Shown here: piece after piece, positions 16,907 through 26,041 of the stretch
Layout of the letters: every line of letters begins with the position of its first letter
Numbering within the stretch: position 1 is the stretch's first letter
Source of the DNA: Ferruginibacter sp.
GTDB lineage: Bacteria > Bacteroidota > Bacteroidia > Chitinophagales > Chitinophagaceae
Reading direction: 5' to 3'
NCBI GenBank assembly: GCA_025352625.1
Contig: JANXSR010000131.1
Coordinates: forward strand, 1 to 41,850
DNA length: 41,850 bases
Made by a program: the position numbers and the translations under genes
The notes under the pieces: generated by a model
Told to the model about the DNA's origin: nothing
Databases searched by the model: none
The model's input: the letters and a program-made list of their open reading frames with translations, nothing else

Positions 16907-17704
16907 ATGCCTGTAATACAAATAGCAACTCCTTTTAATATTGATATTGAATTTGAAATTGCAGCTTTCAATAAACGTTTGCTGGCTTACCTGGTAGATT
17001 TTTTTTTGTTGGTATTATACATGTTCAGCATTTTATATCTTTTATATGGCGGTTTTAAAGTTGGTGAAGGAAGCGGCGGACTTGTAATGATTCTTTTAGT
17101 GATACCTACCCTTTTTTATACCACCGCAAGTGAGGTATTAATGAACGGACAAACAATTGGTAAAAAAATATTTAATATAAAAGTAGTAAGCCTTGATGGC
17201 GGTGAACCTACACTTGGCCAATACCTGCTAAGGTGGTTTATGAGGTTCTACGAATGGGGATTTATCATATTTACCTTATTTTGGAGCAATGGATTTACAG
17301 GACTTCTCTGGTTAATAATAGGTGGCATTACATCTATTATTATTATCGGTGTTTCGCCCAAAAGCCAGCGCCTGGGTGATATTGTTGCCAGCACGGTAGT
17401 TGTAAATACCAAATCGAAACTTACAGTGGATGATACCATATTTATGAACGTAGCCCAATCCAATTATGCGGTAAAATTCCCTGAAGTAATGCGCCTTAGC
17501 GACCGCGACATCAATACAATTAAAACGGTTATCAATCAATCTGCTAAAACCAACCAATTCGATATGTGTAACCGGGTGGCTTTTAAGGTACAAAAAGTTT
17601 TAAATGTATCTACCGATATGTATGCGATTGATTTTTTGGAAAAGATTATGGAAGATTATAATTATTTATCTACAAGAGAATATGCTACAACTACTCAACA
17701 ATAA
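16907..17704 (+). CDS. RDD family membrane protein
   Basis: A small polytopic protein of the RDD family. The N-terminal FNKRLLAYLVDFFLLVLYM contains the Arg and Asp that name the family, and QTIGKKIFNIKVVSLDGGEPT and QYLLRWFMRFYEW follow. Three to four helices lie between residues 27 and 160; the last 90 residues are soluble and helical (SDRDINTIKTVINQSAK). It is divergent from the SpoIIM-DUF58 operon, a pairing commonly seen in Bacteroidota, which suggests the product belongs to the same membrane assembly. A TTTG followed 18 bases later by TAATTTG just upstream could be its promoter, giving almost no 5' leader. Confidence 0.88.
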   Translation: MPVIQIATPFNIDIEFEIAAFNKRLLAYLVDFFLLVLYMFSILYLLYGGFKVGEGSGGLVMILLVIPTLFYTTASEVLMNGQTIGKKIFNIKVVSLDGGEPTLGQYLLRWFMRFYEWGFIIFTLFWSNGFTGLLWLIIGGITSIIIIGVSPKSQRLGDIVASTVVVNTKSKLTVDDTIFMNVAQSNYAVKFPEVMRLSDRDINTIKTVINQSAKTNQFDMCNRVAFKVQKVLNVSTDMYAIDFLEKIMEDYNYLSTREYATTTQQ

Positions 17705-17771
17705 AATTTATTTAAAATTCAAAAAGGGCTTTAATGATATAATATTATAACAATCTGAAGCTAGCTTTAGT

Positions 17772-17814
17772 AAAATAGAACCCCAGATCTATATTTGATC
17801 CAGGGTTCTATTTT
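17772..17814. terminator. Bidirectional terminator between the RDD and DUF5362-like genes
   Basis: AAAATAGAACCC (17772-17783) pairs perfectly with GGGTTCTATTTT (17803-17814) around a 19-base loop. It lies between two convergent genes and suits both strands. Confidence 0.8.
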
Positions 17815-17871
17815 AGAGGTGTTTAAGTTTAATTTCTTAAAAATATACCCCACTTATTTTTAAGCTTTATT

Positions 17872-18333
17872 TTATGAATGCGTAATTGTTGCTGCTATTA
17901 TACCTCCTAATAAAGCTAGTAATAAAATTACAAGGTAAATGATGGTAATGATTCCTGCAAAACGATAATACACTTTCAGATTTTGGAATGAAAGGTTAAG
18001 TGATTCCTGATCGTTTGTTATTAAAGCTACTTTCATTTTAACTCCAAATCTAAAAAGAAACAAAGACATAAAAAAAGCAACCGCAGCAATCAGCAGGTAC
18101 ATTACCATAATCACTCCTCCTGTCATCATTCCACCTTTGCTGCCTCCAGGCATACCTGCAGTTAATTTATTAAACATTGTTCCGGCGAAAACTGCACCAA
18201 TGGCAATAAGGATACTTATTATAAATCCTGCAATCGCTAAAAATTTTGCCCACATAGCAGTTTCTTTTAAATGAACTTGCGACATACTATCGATTAGCAA
18301 TTCGTTTTCTAAAAGATTATTTTCTATTTCCAT
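17872..18333 (-). CDS. DUF5362-like small integral membrane protein
   Basis: A 153-residue protein with a polar N-terminus, then LKETAMWAKFLAIAGFIISI, a Gly/Met-rich loop (GMPGGSKGGMMTGG), and hydrophobic helices near residues 30-52, 72-93 and 128-148. The LKETAxWAKFLAI opening, central FLFRFGVKMKVAL and later LKVYYRFAGIITIIYL resemble DUF5362 proteins found in many Bacteroidota. The function is unknown. It appears to be a single gene: the next leftward gene upstream, proS, is about 120 bases away. Confidence 0.7.
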   Translation of the reverse strand: MEIENNLLENELLIDSMSQVHLKETAMWAKFLAIAGFIISILIAIGAVFAGTMFNKLTAGMPGGSKGGMMTGGVIMVMYLLIAAVAFFMSLFLFRFGVKMKVALITNDQESLNLSFQNLKVYYRFAGIITIIYLVILLLALLGGIIAATITHS

Positions 18334-18456
18334 AATTAAATTTGTTGATAATTTATTTTAATGAAGTAGTCAATTTTTTATTGCGGTAAAGATGAAAAGC
18401 CATTGATAATATTAGTACCGTTTCATTTGTACTAAAATTTGTAACGACTCAATTAT

Positions 18457-19935
18457 TTAATAAGCTCTTGCAAATAAAACTCGTTGTGAACTTGAATTTC
18501 CTGTTAAAATACATTTTCCTTCTTCTGCTTTATTATTCAAGGGTATACAACGTATTGTTGCCTTTGTCAGTTCTTTAATTTTATCTTCCGTTTCTGATGT
18601 ACCATCCCAATGTGCCGCAATAAAACCTGTTTTTTCATCAAGCAATTCAATAAATTCAGCCCAGCTATTAGCATCAGTAATATGATCATCTCTAAAATGT
18701 TTTGCTTTATTAAAAATAGCCGCTTGTATATCACCTAACAGCTGAATAATATTTTCTGCCAGTCCGTCAATAGGCATACTCATCTTTTCTTTAGTATCTC
18801 TACGTGCAACCTCTACCACATTATTGGCAATGTCCCGTGCGCCAATTGCAATCCTTACGGGTACCCCTTTCATTTCATATTCTGCAAACTTCCAGCCCGG
18901 TCTGTTATTATCATTGTCGTCGTATTTTACTTTTATGCCTGCCGTCTTTAATTGCTGTTGCAAAACTTTCACCTTTTCATCAATCAATTGCTTTTGCTCT
19001 TCTCCTTTAAAAATTGGAACAATCACAACCTGTATGGGTGCCAGTTTTGGAGGTAATACCAAGCCCTGGTCATCACTATGGGCCATTACAAGTGCTCCTA
19101 TTAAACGGGTACTTACCCCCCAACTGGTAGCCCAAACATAATCCAGTTTATTTTCCTTATCTGTAAACTTTACATCAAATGCTTTGGCAAAATTTTGACC
19201 TAAAAAATGAGAGGTCCCTGCCTGAAGGGCTTTTCCATCCTGCATCAGGGCTTCAATACAATAGGTGTCTTCTGCACCTGCAAATCGTTCATTGGCAGAC
19301 TTAACACCTTTAATTACCGGCATAGCCATAAAAGTTTCAGCAAAAGTTGCATACACGTTTAGCATTTGTACTGTTTCCTCCACCGCTTCCTCCTGAGTAG
19401 CGTGAGCTGTATGCCCTTCCTGCCATAAAAATTCAGCGGTGCGTAAAAATAAGCGGGTACGCATTTCCCACCTTACCACATTCGCCCACTGATTTATTAA
19501 TAAAGGAAGATCCCTGTAGGATTGAATCCATCCTTTGTAGGTATTCCATATAATGGCTTCGCTCGTTGGTCTTACAACCAGTTCTTCTTCCAGCTTCGCT
19601 TCTGGGTCGACAATTAGTTTCCCCTTGTTTTCCGGATCAGCTTTTAACCTGTAATGCGTTACTATGGCGCACTCCTTAGCAAAACCTTCTGCATTTTTTT
19701 CTTCTGCTTCAAATAAACTTTTAGGAACAAACAAAGGAAAGTAAGCGTTCTCATGCCCTGTTTCTTTAAACATTTTATCTAACTGATCTCTCATATTTTC
19801 CCATATGGCATATCCATATGGTTTAATTACCATGCAACCCCTTACTGCACTATAATCGGCAAGCCCTCCTTTTATAATAAGATCGTTATACCATTGCGAA
19901 TAATCTACTGCCTTGCTCGTAATTTCTTTACTCAT
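18457..19935 (-). CDS. proS: Prolyl-tRNA synthetase
   Basis: Charges tRNA-Pro with proline. This is the short archaeal/eukaryote-like type (492 residues) without the editing insertion of the E. coli enzyme, as is usual in Bacteroidota. The class II motifs are visible: motif 1 around [17 protein letters not shown], motif 2 [20 protein letters not shown], and motif 3 [19 protein letters not shown]. The anticodon-binding domain follows ([13 protein letters not shown]...), and the C-terminal domain ends in RVLFARAY, the usual tyrosine terminus. Only some Cys of the zinc-binding tail remain (RC and KC), as in relatives that lost the zinc site. Confidence 0.96.
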   Translation of the reverse strand: MSKEITSKAVDYSQWYNDLIIKGGLADYSAVRGCMVIKPYGYAIWENMRDQLDKMFKETGHENAYFPLFVPKSLFEAEEKNAEGFAKECAIVTHYRLKADPENKGKLIVDPEAKLEEELVVRPTSEAIIWNTYKGWIQSYRDLPLLINQWANVVRWEMRTRLFLRTAEFLWQEGHTAHATQEEAVEETVQMLNVYATFAETFMAMPVIKGVKSANERFAGAEDTYCIEALMQDGKALQAGTSHFLGQNFAKAFDVKFTDKENKLDYVWATSWGVSTRLIGALVMAHSDDQGLVLPPKLAPIQVVIVPIFKGEEQKQLIDEKVKVLQQQLKTAGIKVKYDDNDNNRPGWKFAEYEMKGVPVRIAIGARDIANNVVEVARRDTKEKMSMPIDGLAENIIQLLGDIQAAIFNKAKHFRDDHITDANSWAEFIELLDEKTGFIAAHWDGTSETEDKIKELTKATIRCIPLNNKAEEGKCILTGNSSSQRVLFARAY

Positions 19936-20180
19936 GTATTGTTGTTATTAATTGTTTATTGGTTAATATGTTATTTAATGAATCGTGTATTGTTACTCAT
20001 TTATTTATCGCTAAACCAGCAAGACTAACAGCCATTAGTTTTTTTGCACATCTTTAACAACAAGTTGCCAAATAGTTGATTTATTTTACAGTAGCAAAGT
20101 TTATATAATACCATTACAATCTTATATAAAACGGCACAAAAATAGTAACTTCACCTAACAATAATTTTAAACAAATTATC

Positions 20181-20924
20181 ATGAAAACGAAACTTTTACT
20201 TTTGGCTGTTTCTGTAGCTGCTTTTACGAGCTGTTCTACCATGTACAAAACCGGGCAAACTCCTGATGATGTATACTATTCTCCTGCCCGTGCTTACGAC
20301 GAAGCGCAAACAGAAAATAAAGAGGAATTAAGAAATGAGCCGACATATGTTTATACGGGTGAAGATAGAATGATTAGGATGGGTATTACTGATACAAGGT
20401 GGAGAAATCTTAATTATGATTATGGTTACAGCCCTTATGATTATTCATCTTATAACAGGTTTAACAGCAGCCATGGCTATTATGGAAGTAATAACTACTA
20501 TGGTAATTATGGCAACAATTACAATAGTAATTTCAATAACGTTTACTTTAACGATTATTATTACAATCCTTTTTATAGTCCTTACCCTGTTTACATTAAA
20601 CCAGCAACGCTGCTTAAAAATTCAACACCACGGATAACAAATCTTAATGGATATAGTCATAATTATAACAATGCAAATGCACCATTGATGTCTATACCTG
20701 CGGCAAGGCCGGTAAGAAATTATAACAATACTAACAGAACCAGTGCGTTGGGAAATGTTTTGGATAAAGTGTTAACGCCTTCTTCAAACAACAATAATAA
20801 TAGCCGTTCTACAAATAACAATACAACCGAAAGGACCTATACACCACCACCTGCCAGCAGTTCTAATTCATCTTCAGGCAGCAGTTCTTCAGGTGGCAGT
20901 AGCAGAATTACAAGACCAAATTAA
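20181..20924 (+). CDS. Tyr/Asn-rich low-complexity lipoprotein
   Basis: A lipoprotein signal (KLLLLAVSVAAFTSC, Cys at residue 19) is followed by a short ordered stretch (DDVYYSPARAYDEAQ, DRMIRMGITDTRWRNL). A long Tyr/Asn/Gly/Ser-rich segment (about 75-150) and an Asn/Thr/Ser/Pro-rich tail complete it. I recognise no catalytic domain. Similar YYSPARA-type lipoproteins of unknown role seem common in Chitinophagaceae (general impression only). The composition suggests an extended, disordered surface protein. It lies 72 bases upstream of the FadL-family gene on the same strand, with no terminator seen between, so the two are probably co-transcribed. Confidence 0.8.
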   Translation: MKTKLLLLAVSVAAFTSCSTMYKTGQTPDDVYYSPARAYDEAQTENKEELRNEPTYVYTGEDRMIRMGITDTRWRNLNYDYGYSPYDYSSYNRFNSSHGYYGSNNYYGNYGNNYNSNFNNVYFNDYYYNPFYSPYPVYIKPATLLKNSTPRITNLNGYSHNYNNANAPLMSIPAARPVRNYNNTNRTSALGNVLDKVLTPSSNNNNNSRSTNNNTTERTYTPPPASSSNSSSGSSSSGGSSRITRPN

Positions 20925-20996
20925 AAAGCAGTGTTATAGCCTGTTTTCAAAAATCCTGTGCTGGCTTTAAAATCAGCATACCAAAATAGTTATGCC

Positions 20997-22541
20997 ATGA
21001 AAAAATATTTATTGTTGCCTGCTTTACTGATAGCTGCTTCTATTTATGCTCAAATACCGGAAGATGTATTGCGCTACTCTTTTTTCCCTCAAAATGGTAC
21101 TGCCAGAAATCTTGCCATCGGTGGAGCAATGGGTTCATTAGGAGGAGATATTAATGCAACATTTGTAAATCCTGCCGGACTTGGAAATTTTAAAACAGGT
21201 GAGTTTGTTTTTACCCCCGGATTTTTCTTTAATAATAACAATACAAATTTCAGGGATACCAAATTGAAAAGCAATAAGAGTAATTTTACTTTATTAGGTC
21301 CGATTGGTATTGTTTACGGAGCAAGCAACCGTTACAACCCTAAGAATAGTCAGTCAATAAGTTTCGCAGTAACTCAAACTGCCAATTACAATAACAGGAT
21401 ACAATATTCAGGTTACAATAATTACAGTTCGTACAGCGAACAGTTCGCAGAACAGGCCGTTAAAGGTTTAAGCAAAGGCACTGTGGAGGATGTACTTAAT
21501 GACCCGCAATATGCTTATGGTGCAGCACCTGCCTTGTACACTTACCTGGTAGATACTTTTAGCGGAAACAGGGTTAAAGCTTTACCTGAATTTATTTTAG
21601 CAAATGGAGGTACTTTGCTTCAACAGAATACTATGGAAACAAAAGGTGCCATGTATGAAGTTGCACTCGGTTATGCAATGAATAAAAGTGATAAGTTTAT
21701 GTTTGGCATCAGTGTGGGTATACCCATAGTTGACTACAATAGCACAACCACTTTTAGAGAAAGCGATACGTCAGCCAATGCAAATAATTATTTTGGATAC
21801 TTTAATTATGTTGATAATTTTTCTACCAAGGGTGTTGGTTTAAATGCGAAGCTTGGTTTGATATTTAAACCTACCGAATACATACGTTTAGGGTTTGCTG
21901 TTCATACCCCCAGTTATATGTTTACCTTAAAAGACAGGCGGAATATAGATTTAGAAGTAAATACTGAAAATTACAAAGGTGTTAGAAGTGCATCATCTAC
22001 CTTATTTACAAATGGGGTACCCGGTGAAAGTAATTATTCGTTACTGACTCCCTGGAAAGTAATGGTAAGTGGTAGTTATGTTTTAAGAGAAATAGAAAAC
22101 GTAAAAAAACAAAAAGGTTTTATTACTGCAGACATTGAATATGTTCGCCATAGTGGTTCGTCTTTTTATAGTGCCAATCAAACTCCTGCCGCAGGTGAGA
22201 AGGAATACTACACCTCATTAAACCAGGTTATTAGGGACCAATACAAAGGTGCATTTAATTTTAGGATTGGAGGTGAATTGAAATTTAATGTAATTATGGC
22301 TAGGCTAGGCTTTGCCTATTATACCAACCCTTATAAAGATGCTGCCTTAAAAGCAAATAAAATGTTGGTAAGTGGTGGCATTGGTTACAGAAACAAAGGG
22401 TTCTTTGTTGACCTTACCTACGTACATTCATTTAATAAAGATGTAAGTTTTCCTTACAGGTTAGAAGATAAAGACAACACTTTTGCAAACATTAAAAATC
22501 AACGTGGCAATATTGTAGCAAGTATTGGATTTAAATTTTAA
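20997..22541 (+). CDS. FadL/OmpP1-family outer membrane protein
   Basis: A beta-barrel of the FadL/TodX (OmpP1) family, whose members take up hydrophobic molecules across the outer membrane. The start at 20997 gives the signal peptide MKKYLLLPALLIAASIYAQ; a GTG at 20958 would add 13 unlikely residues. The N-terminal hatch motif is clear: RNLAIGGAMGSLGGD, then FVNPAGLGNFKTGEF. Alternating amphipathic strands and a terminal aromatic residue (GNIVASIGFKF) support the barrel. The substrate cannot be predicted. It converges on miaA across 27 bases with no obvious terminator. Confidence 0.85.
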   Translation: MKKYLLLPALLIAASIYAQIPEDVLRYSFFPQNGTARNLAIGGAMGSLGGDINATFVNPAGLGNFKTGEFVFTPGFFFNNNNTNFRDTKLKSNKSNFTLLGPIGIVYGASNRYNPKNSQSISFAVTQTANYNNRIQYSGYNNYSSYSEQFAEQAVKGLSKGTVEDVLNDPQYAYGAAPALYTYLVDTFSGNRVKALPEFILANGGTLLQQNTMETKGAMYEVALGYAMNKSDKFMFGISVGIPIVDYNSTTTFRESDTSANANNYFGYFNYVDNFSTKGVGLNAKLGLIFKPTEYIRLGFAVHTPSYMFTLKDRRNIDLEVNTENYKGVRSASSTLFTNGVPGESNYSLLTPWKVMVSGSYVLREIENVKKQKGFITADIEYVRHSGSSFYSANQTPAAGEKEYYTSLNQVIRDQYKGAFNFRIGGELKFNVIMARLGFAYYTNPYKDAALKANKMLVSGGIGYRNKGFFVDLTYVHSFNKDVSFPYRLEDKDNTFANIKNQRGNIVASIGFKF

Positions 22542-22568
22542 AAAAAGTGATTGGGAAACAATATAACA

Positions 22569-23522
22569 CTATCCTAAAAACGGATTTATTAAATACAATA
22601 CTTCTTCAAAGTTTGGCCCACACCACTTTGTATCTTCGTCTTTCTTAAACCAAGTCATTTGCCTTTTGGCATATTGCCGGGTATTTATTTTAATTGCTTC
22701 TGTAGCATCCTGTAAAGAAAGGTCTCCTATTAGATGACCAAATAATTCCCGGTAACCAACTGTTTGTAAAGCATTAAGTTCTTTATTAGGTAAAAGATTT
22801 TTCACTTCTTCCAACAAACCATGCTGCATCATTTCATCTACCCTTCTGTTAATTTTTTTAATAAGATCTTCCCTTGGCATTTCTAAGCCAATTTTTATGA
22901 TGTTAAAATCTCTTCTATGCTTTTGCTGTGTTTGAAATTCAATAATAGATTTACCGGTTGACAATTTCACTTCAAGTGCCCGCATTAACCGCTGAGGATT
23001 TTTTATTTCTCCTTTTTCAAAATAAAGAGGGTCATTTTTTTCTACTTCTTTTTGTAACCATGCCAATCCCTCCCATTCATAATCTGCAATAATCTGCTCC
23101 CGTATTGCCGGTTTAATTACCGGTACTTCATCGATACCATCGGTAAATGTTTTTACATACAAACCTGTACCACCAACCATTACAGCTATATCGTGCTGTT
23201 TAAAAATATTTTTTACTTTACCCAAAGCATACTCTTCAAAAATAGCAGCGTTTACAATTTCCTTTATTGAATGAGAGTTGATGAAATAATGCTTTACCTG
23301 TTGCAATTCTTCTACTGAAGGTTTAGCTACACCAATGTTTAATTCTTTAAAACATTGTCGGCTATCTGCAGATATTATTTCGGTAGAAAAATATTGTGCC
23401 AGCTTTATGGCAATAGCTGTTTTACCAACAGCGGTTGGACCAACTATTATGATACAGGTCTTTTGCAATGGATAATTTTTATGTTGATAACGGATAATGG
23501 TTTTGATGCCAAAATCATTCAA
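22569..23522 (-). CDS. miaA: tRNA dimethylallyltransferase MiaA
   Basis: Adds a dimethylallyl group to N6 of A37 in tRNAs that read codons starting with U. The P-loop GPTAVGKT spans residues 28-35, followed by ISADSRQCFKELNIGVAKPS, VMVGGTGLYVKTFTDG, the tRNA-binding IKNPQRLMRALEVKLSTGK and the C-terminal TRQYAKRQMTWFKKD. Length (317) is normal. The first 20 residues are slightly long for the family, so the start is uncertain by a few codons. It is the most downstream of three leftward genes with cca and the pRiA4b-like gene. Confidence 0.95.
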   Translation of the reverse strand: MNDFGIKTIIRYQHKNYPLQKTCIIIVGPTAVGKTAIAIKLAQYFSTEIISADSRQCFKELNIGVAKPSVEELQQVKHYFINSHSIKEIVNAAIFEEYALGKVKNIFKQHDIAVMVGGTGLYVKTFTDGIDEVPVIKPAIREQIIADYEWEGLAWLQKEVEKNDPLYFEKGEIKNPQRLMRALEVKLSTGKSIIEFQTQQKHRRDFNIIKIGLEMPREDLIKKINRRVDEMMQHGLLEEVKNLLPNKELNALQTVGYRELFGHLIGDLSLQDATEAIKINTRQYAKRQMTWFKKDEDTKWCGPNFEEVLYLINPFLG

Positions 23523-23635
23523 TTATCAAAATGTAGATTGTTAATTAAAACTATGTCTTGCAAATTTTCAGAAAAAGAAGTTGCAAATGATAACAAGAAT
23601 AAAAAATTATTAATTATCTCATAGTAAATGATCAA

Positions 23636-24214
23636 CTAAAAATCTTCCTGCGTTTCTTCGCCGGCGGCCTCTTCTTCATTGCTTTCTGCAACGTTTCCAT
23701 CTTCATCTTCTTCGCTAAAACCTTCCAGCATGGCAGCCGCATTCAAATCATATTTTTCTTCCACTTCAGCAAGCCGCTTATCTATCAATCCCTTTGTACC
23801 ATATTGTGATGGAGCGATACCTTCTGTACGGATACAAACTGGATAGGTTAATTTTTTATTTTCTTCCTTGTCTACATTTATAAGTTCTACCATAAAAGTC
23901 CAGAACTTATTAAAGTCATATACATAAATAAACTTCTGGTTAGGATCTTTTATTTCTGAACCCATTGTTACATCGGTCATAATTAAAGGATCAACCTTAT
24001 ATACTTTATCTTCATATTTTTCCAGAGAAATTTCTCTACCCCTTAACCAGTTATCATTGCTACGGTAAAAGGTTGCCTTATGTTTGTTATCAAACTCAAA
24101 GCTTTTTAATATGCATAGATGCAGGTCTACAAAATTTTGCGTGTGTTTAATAACCACATCCCTGTAAATACTGTCGTCATCTTCCCAATAAATTCTGAAA
24201 CGTAATATTGCCAT
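23636..24214 (-). CDS. pRiA4b ORF-3-like protein (IS1096 TnpR-like fold)
   Basis: A 192-residue protein similar to the pRiA4b ORF-3 / IS1096 passenger TnpR family, in spite of the name not evidence of a mobile element here. Recognisable parts are the opening RFRIYWEDDDSIYRDVVI, the block FVDLHLCILKSFEFDNKHKATFY, and FIYVYDFNKFWTFMVEL, the family's YxYDFGDxW-type core. The tail is strongly acidic (EEDEDGNVAESNEEEAA). In my recollection, Bacteroidota genomes often keep this gene next to miaA, which points to a housekeeping role, perhaps in tRNA biology; no activity is known to me. Confidence 0.82.
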   Translation of the reverse strand: MAILRFRIYWEDDDSIYRDVVIKHTQNFVDLHLCILKSFEFDNKHKATFYRSNDNWLRGREISLEKYEDKVYKVDPLIMTDVTMGSEIKDPNQKFIYVYDFNKFWTFMVELINVDKEENKKLTYPVCIRTEGIAPSQYGTKGLIDKRLAEVEEKYDLNAAAMLEGFSEEDEDGNVAESNEEEAAGEETQEDF

Positions 24215-24259
24215 ATTGTAAAATTAAGAATTGATAATGGAATAATTAATAATAAATCA

Positions 24260-25675
24260 TTACTTGTACACAATGCCCAATGCTACTGCTTTTTGCACCA
24301 TAAATGCAAAGGCTGCATCATAGTCATTGGGTATCTCACCTTCTAAAATAGCTTCCCGAATGGCATTTTTTAAATCGCCCACTACCCTACCAGGAGGAAG
24401 ATTAAATGTTTCCATAATTATCTCTCCCGTTATGGGGGGCTGCCAATTACGCAACTGATCGCTGACTTCCACTTCAGCACATCTTTTACGGACTATTTCA
24501 AAGTTCTCCAAAAAACGTTTTACTTTTTGTTTATTCTTACTGGTAATATCCGCATTGCAAAGCGTCATCAATGCATCAAAATCTTCGCCGGCATCAAAAA
24601 GCAATCTGCGGATGGCAGAGTCTGTAATATTTTCCTTTGTTAAACTTATAGGCCGCAAATGCAATTCCACCAATTTACGAACAAACCTCATCTTTTCGTT
24701 TTGAGGTAATTTAAGTTTAGCGAAAATTTTTGGCACCATTCTTCCTCCAACTACTTCATGCCCGTGAAATGTCCATCCGTGGCCTTCTTCAAATTTCTTA
24801 GTTGCAGGTTTGGCAATATCGTGCAAAACTGCTGCCCATCTGAGCCAAAGATCATTGGTGTTTTCAGCAATATTATCCACCACCTGTAAAGTATGGTAGA
24901 AGTTATCTTTATGCCCCTTCCCATCGATGTATTCTGCACCAGCAAGCTCCACCATCTGAGGAAAGATGATTTTTAGCAGGCCGGTTTTATACAATAAATC
25001 AAATCCTATTGAAGGTTTGTTACATAGCAATATTTTATTCAATTCGTCAGCAATGCGTTCCCCACTTACTATTTTAATCCGTTCTTTATTTTCATCAATG
25101 GCCTCAAAAGTTTTTTTTTCAATAGTAAAATCTAATTGTGCAGCAAAACGAATAGCCCTCATCATGCGTAAAGGATCGTCGCTAAAAGTTTGTATCGCAG
25201 GTAAAGGGGTTTTTATTATTTTTTGTTCAATATCCTGTAAGCCGTTAAACGGATCAATCAATTCACCGAAATTTTCTTTATTTAAACTGATGGAAAGTGC
25301 ATTGATAGTGAAATCTCTCCTGTCCTGATCATCTTCTAAAGTACCGGATTCTACTTGCGGCTTGCGGCTATCATAGATATAACTCTCTTTTCTTGCTCCT
25401 ACAAATTCAATTTCAATATCCTGAAATTTAATTTGGGCTGTACCAAAATTCTTAAAGTAATTAACTACCGGCTTGGGGGTAAATTGTTCTGCAACTTTAT
25501 GAGCAAGTGCAATGCCATCGCCTATGCAAACAACATCCATGTCTTTAGTTTTTCTGCCGATGATACTATCCCTTACAAATCCTCCAATCAAAAAACAATG
25601 TACTTCCATTGCCTCAGCGGTAATGGCAATTTTATCTAAAATAAACAACTCTTTATCAGTGCAATGGATATACAT
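24260..25675 (-). CDS. cca: CCA tRNA nucleotidyltransferase with HD domain
   Basis: Adds or repairs the 3' CCA end of tRNAs. The nucleotidyltransferase head has GGFVRD (residues 31-36) and the catalytic Asp pair in DMD (45-47), then ARKESY and [10 protein letters not shown]. The neck helix region carries [17 protein letters not shown]. An HD phosphohydrolase domain follows ([17 protein letters not shown], about 277-293, with FHGHEVVGG). The tail closes with [19 protein letters not shown]. The role fits: the tRNA-Arg in this window lacks an encoded CCA. Length (471) is usual for the Bacteroidota form. Confidence 0.95.
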   Translation of the reverse strand: MYIHCTDKELFILDKIAITAEAMEVHCFLIGGFVRDSIIGRKTKDMDVVCIGDGIALAHKVAEQFTPKPVVNYFKNFGTAQIKFQDIEIEFVGARKESYIYDSRKPQVESGTLEDDQDRRDFTINALSISLNKENFGELIDPFNGLQDIEQKIIKTPLPAIQTFSDDPLRMMRAIRFAAQLDFTIEKKTFEAIDENKERIKIVSGERIADELNKILLCNKPSIGFDLLYKTGLLKIIFPQMVELAGAEYIDGKGHKDNFYHTLQVVDNIAENTNDLWLRWAAVLHDIAKPATKKFEEGHGWTFHGHEVVGGRMVPKIFAKLKLPQNEKMRFVRKLVELHLRPISLTKENITDSAIRRLLFDAGEDFDALMTLCNADITSKNKQKVKRFLENFEIVRKRCAEVEVSDQLRNWQPPITGEIIMETFNLPPGRVVGDLKNAIREAILEGEIPNDYDAAFAFMVQKAVALGIVYK

Positions 25676-26041
25676 ATTATTGCGAAGATAACCACCTATT
25701 TATAAAGGGATTAATTAGCTTAAACTTTTTTTATTTTACGAAGCCTTAAAAGTTTTTAATATCATTTTTACTTTTAAATGCATTATCCATAAATAGATTT
25801 AGAGATTGTATAATTAGATAAACGATTGTTGAGATTATCCGAAATAGTATCTATAATTTGTTGCAAAAAAACCGGTTGGTGAAAAGTAAAAAATGTACCA
25901 GCTTAATAATACACACAAGTATTAACCATTATTAAATGCAGGCATTCCCTTTCGGCATCAATGTTGACTATATAAGGAGTCATTGAAAATTAAAACTATT
26001 CTCTTTAACTTTTGACATTTTGACCTTATATTGAATAAATT
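25676..26041. other. Intergenic region between divergent cca and lon
   Basis: These 366 AT-rich bases hold the promoters of cca (leftward) and lon (rightward). On the plus strand TTGTTG at 25826-25831 is followed 20 bases later by TATAATTTG (25852-25860), near the Bacteroidota consensus; it would give lon a leader of about 170 bases. I see no RNA element or small gene. Confidence 0.35.

Noticed and set aside
23636-24214. Possible insertion sequence because of the IS1096/TnpR-like family name
   Set aside because: No transposase, terminal repeats or target duplication; the name reflects distant similarity only, and the context is housekeeping.
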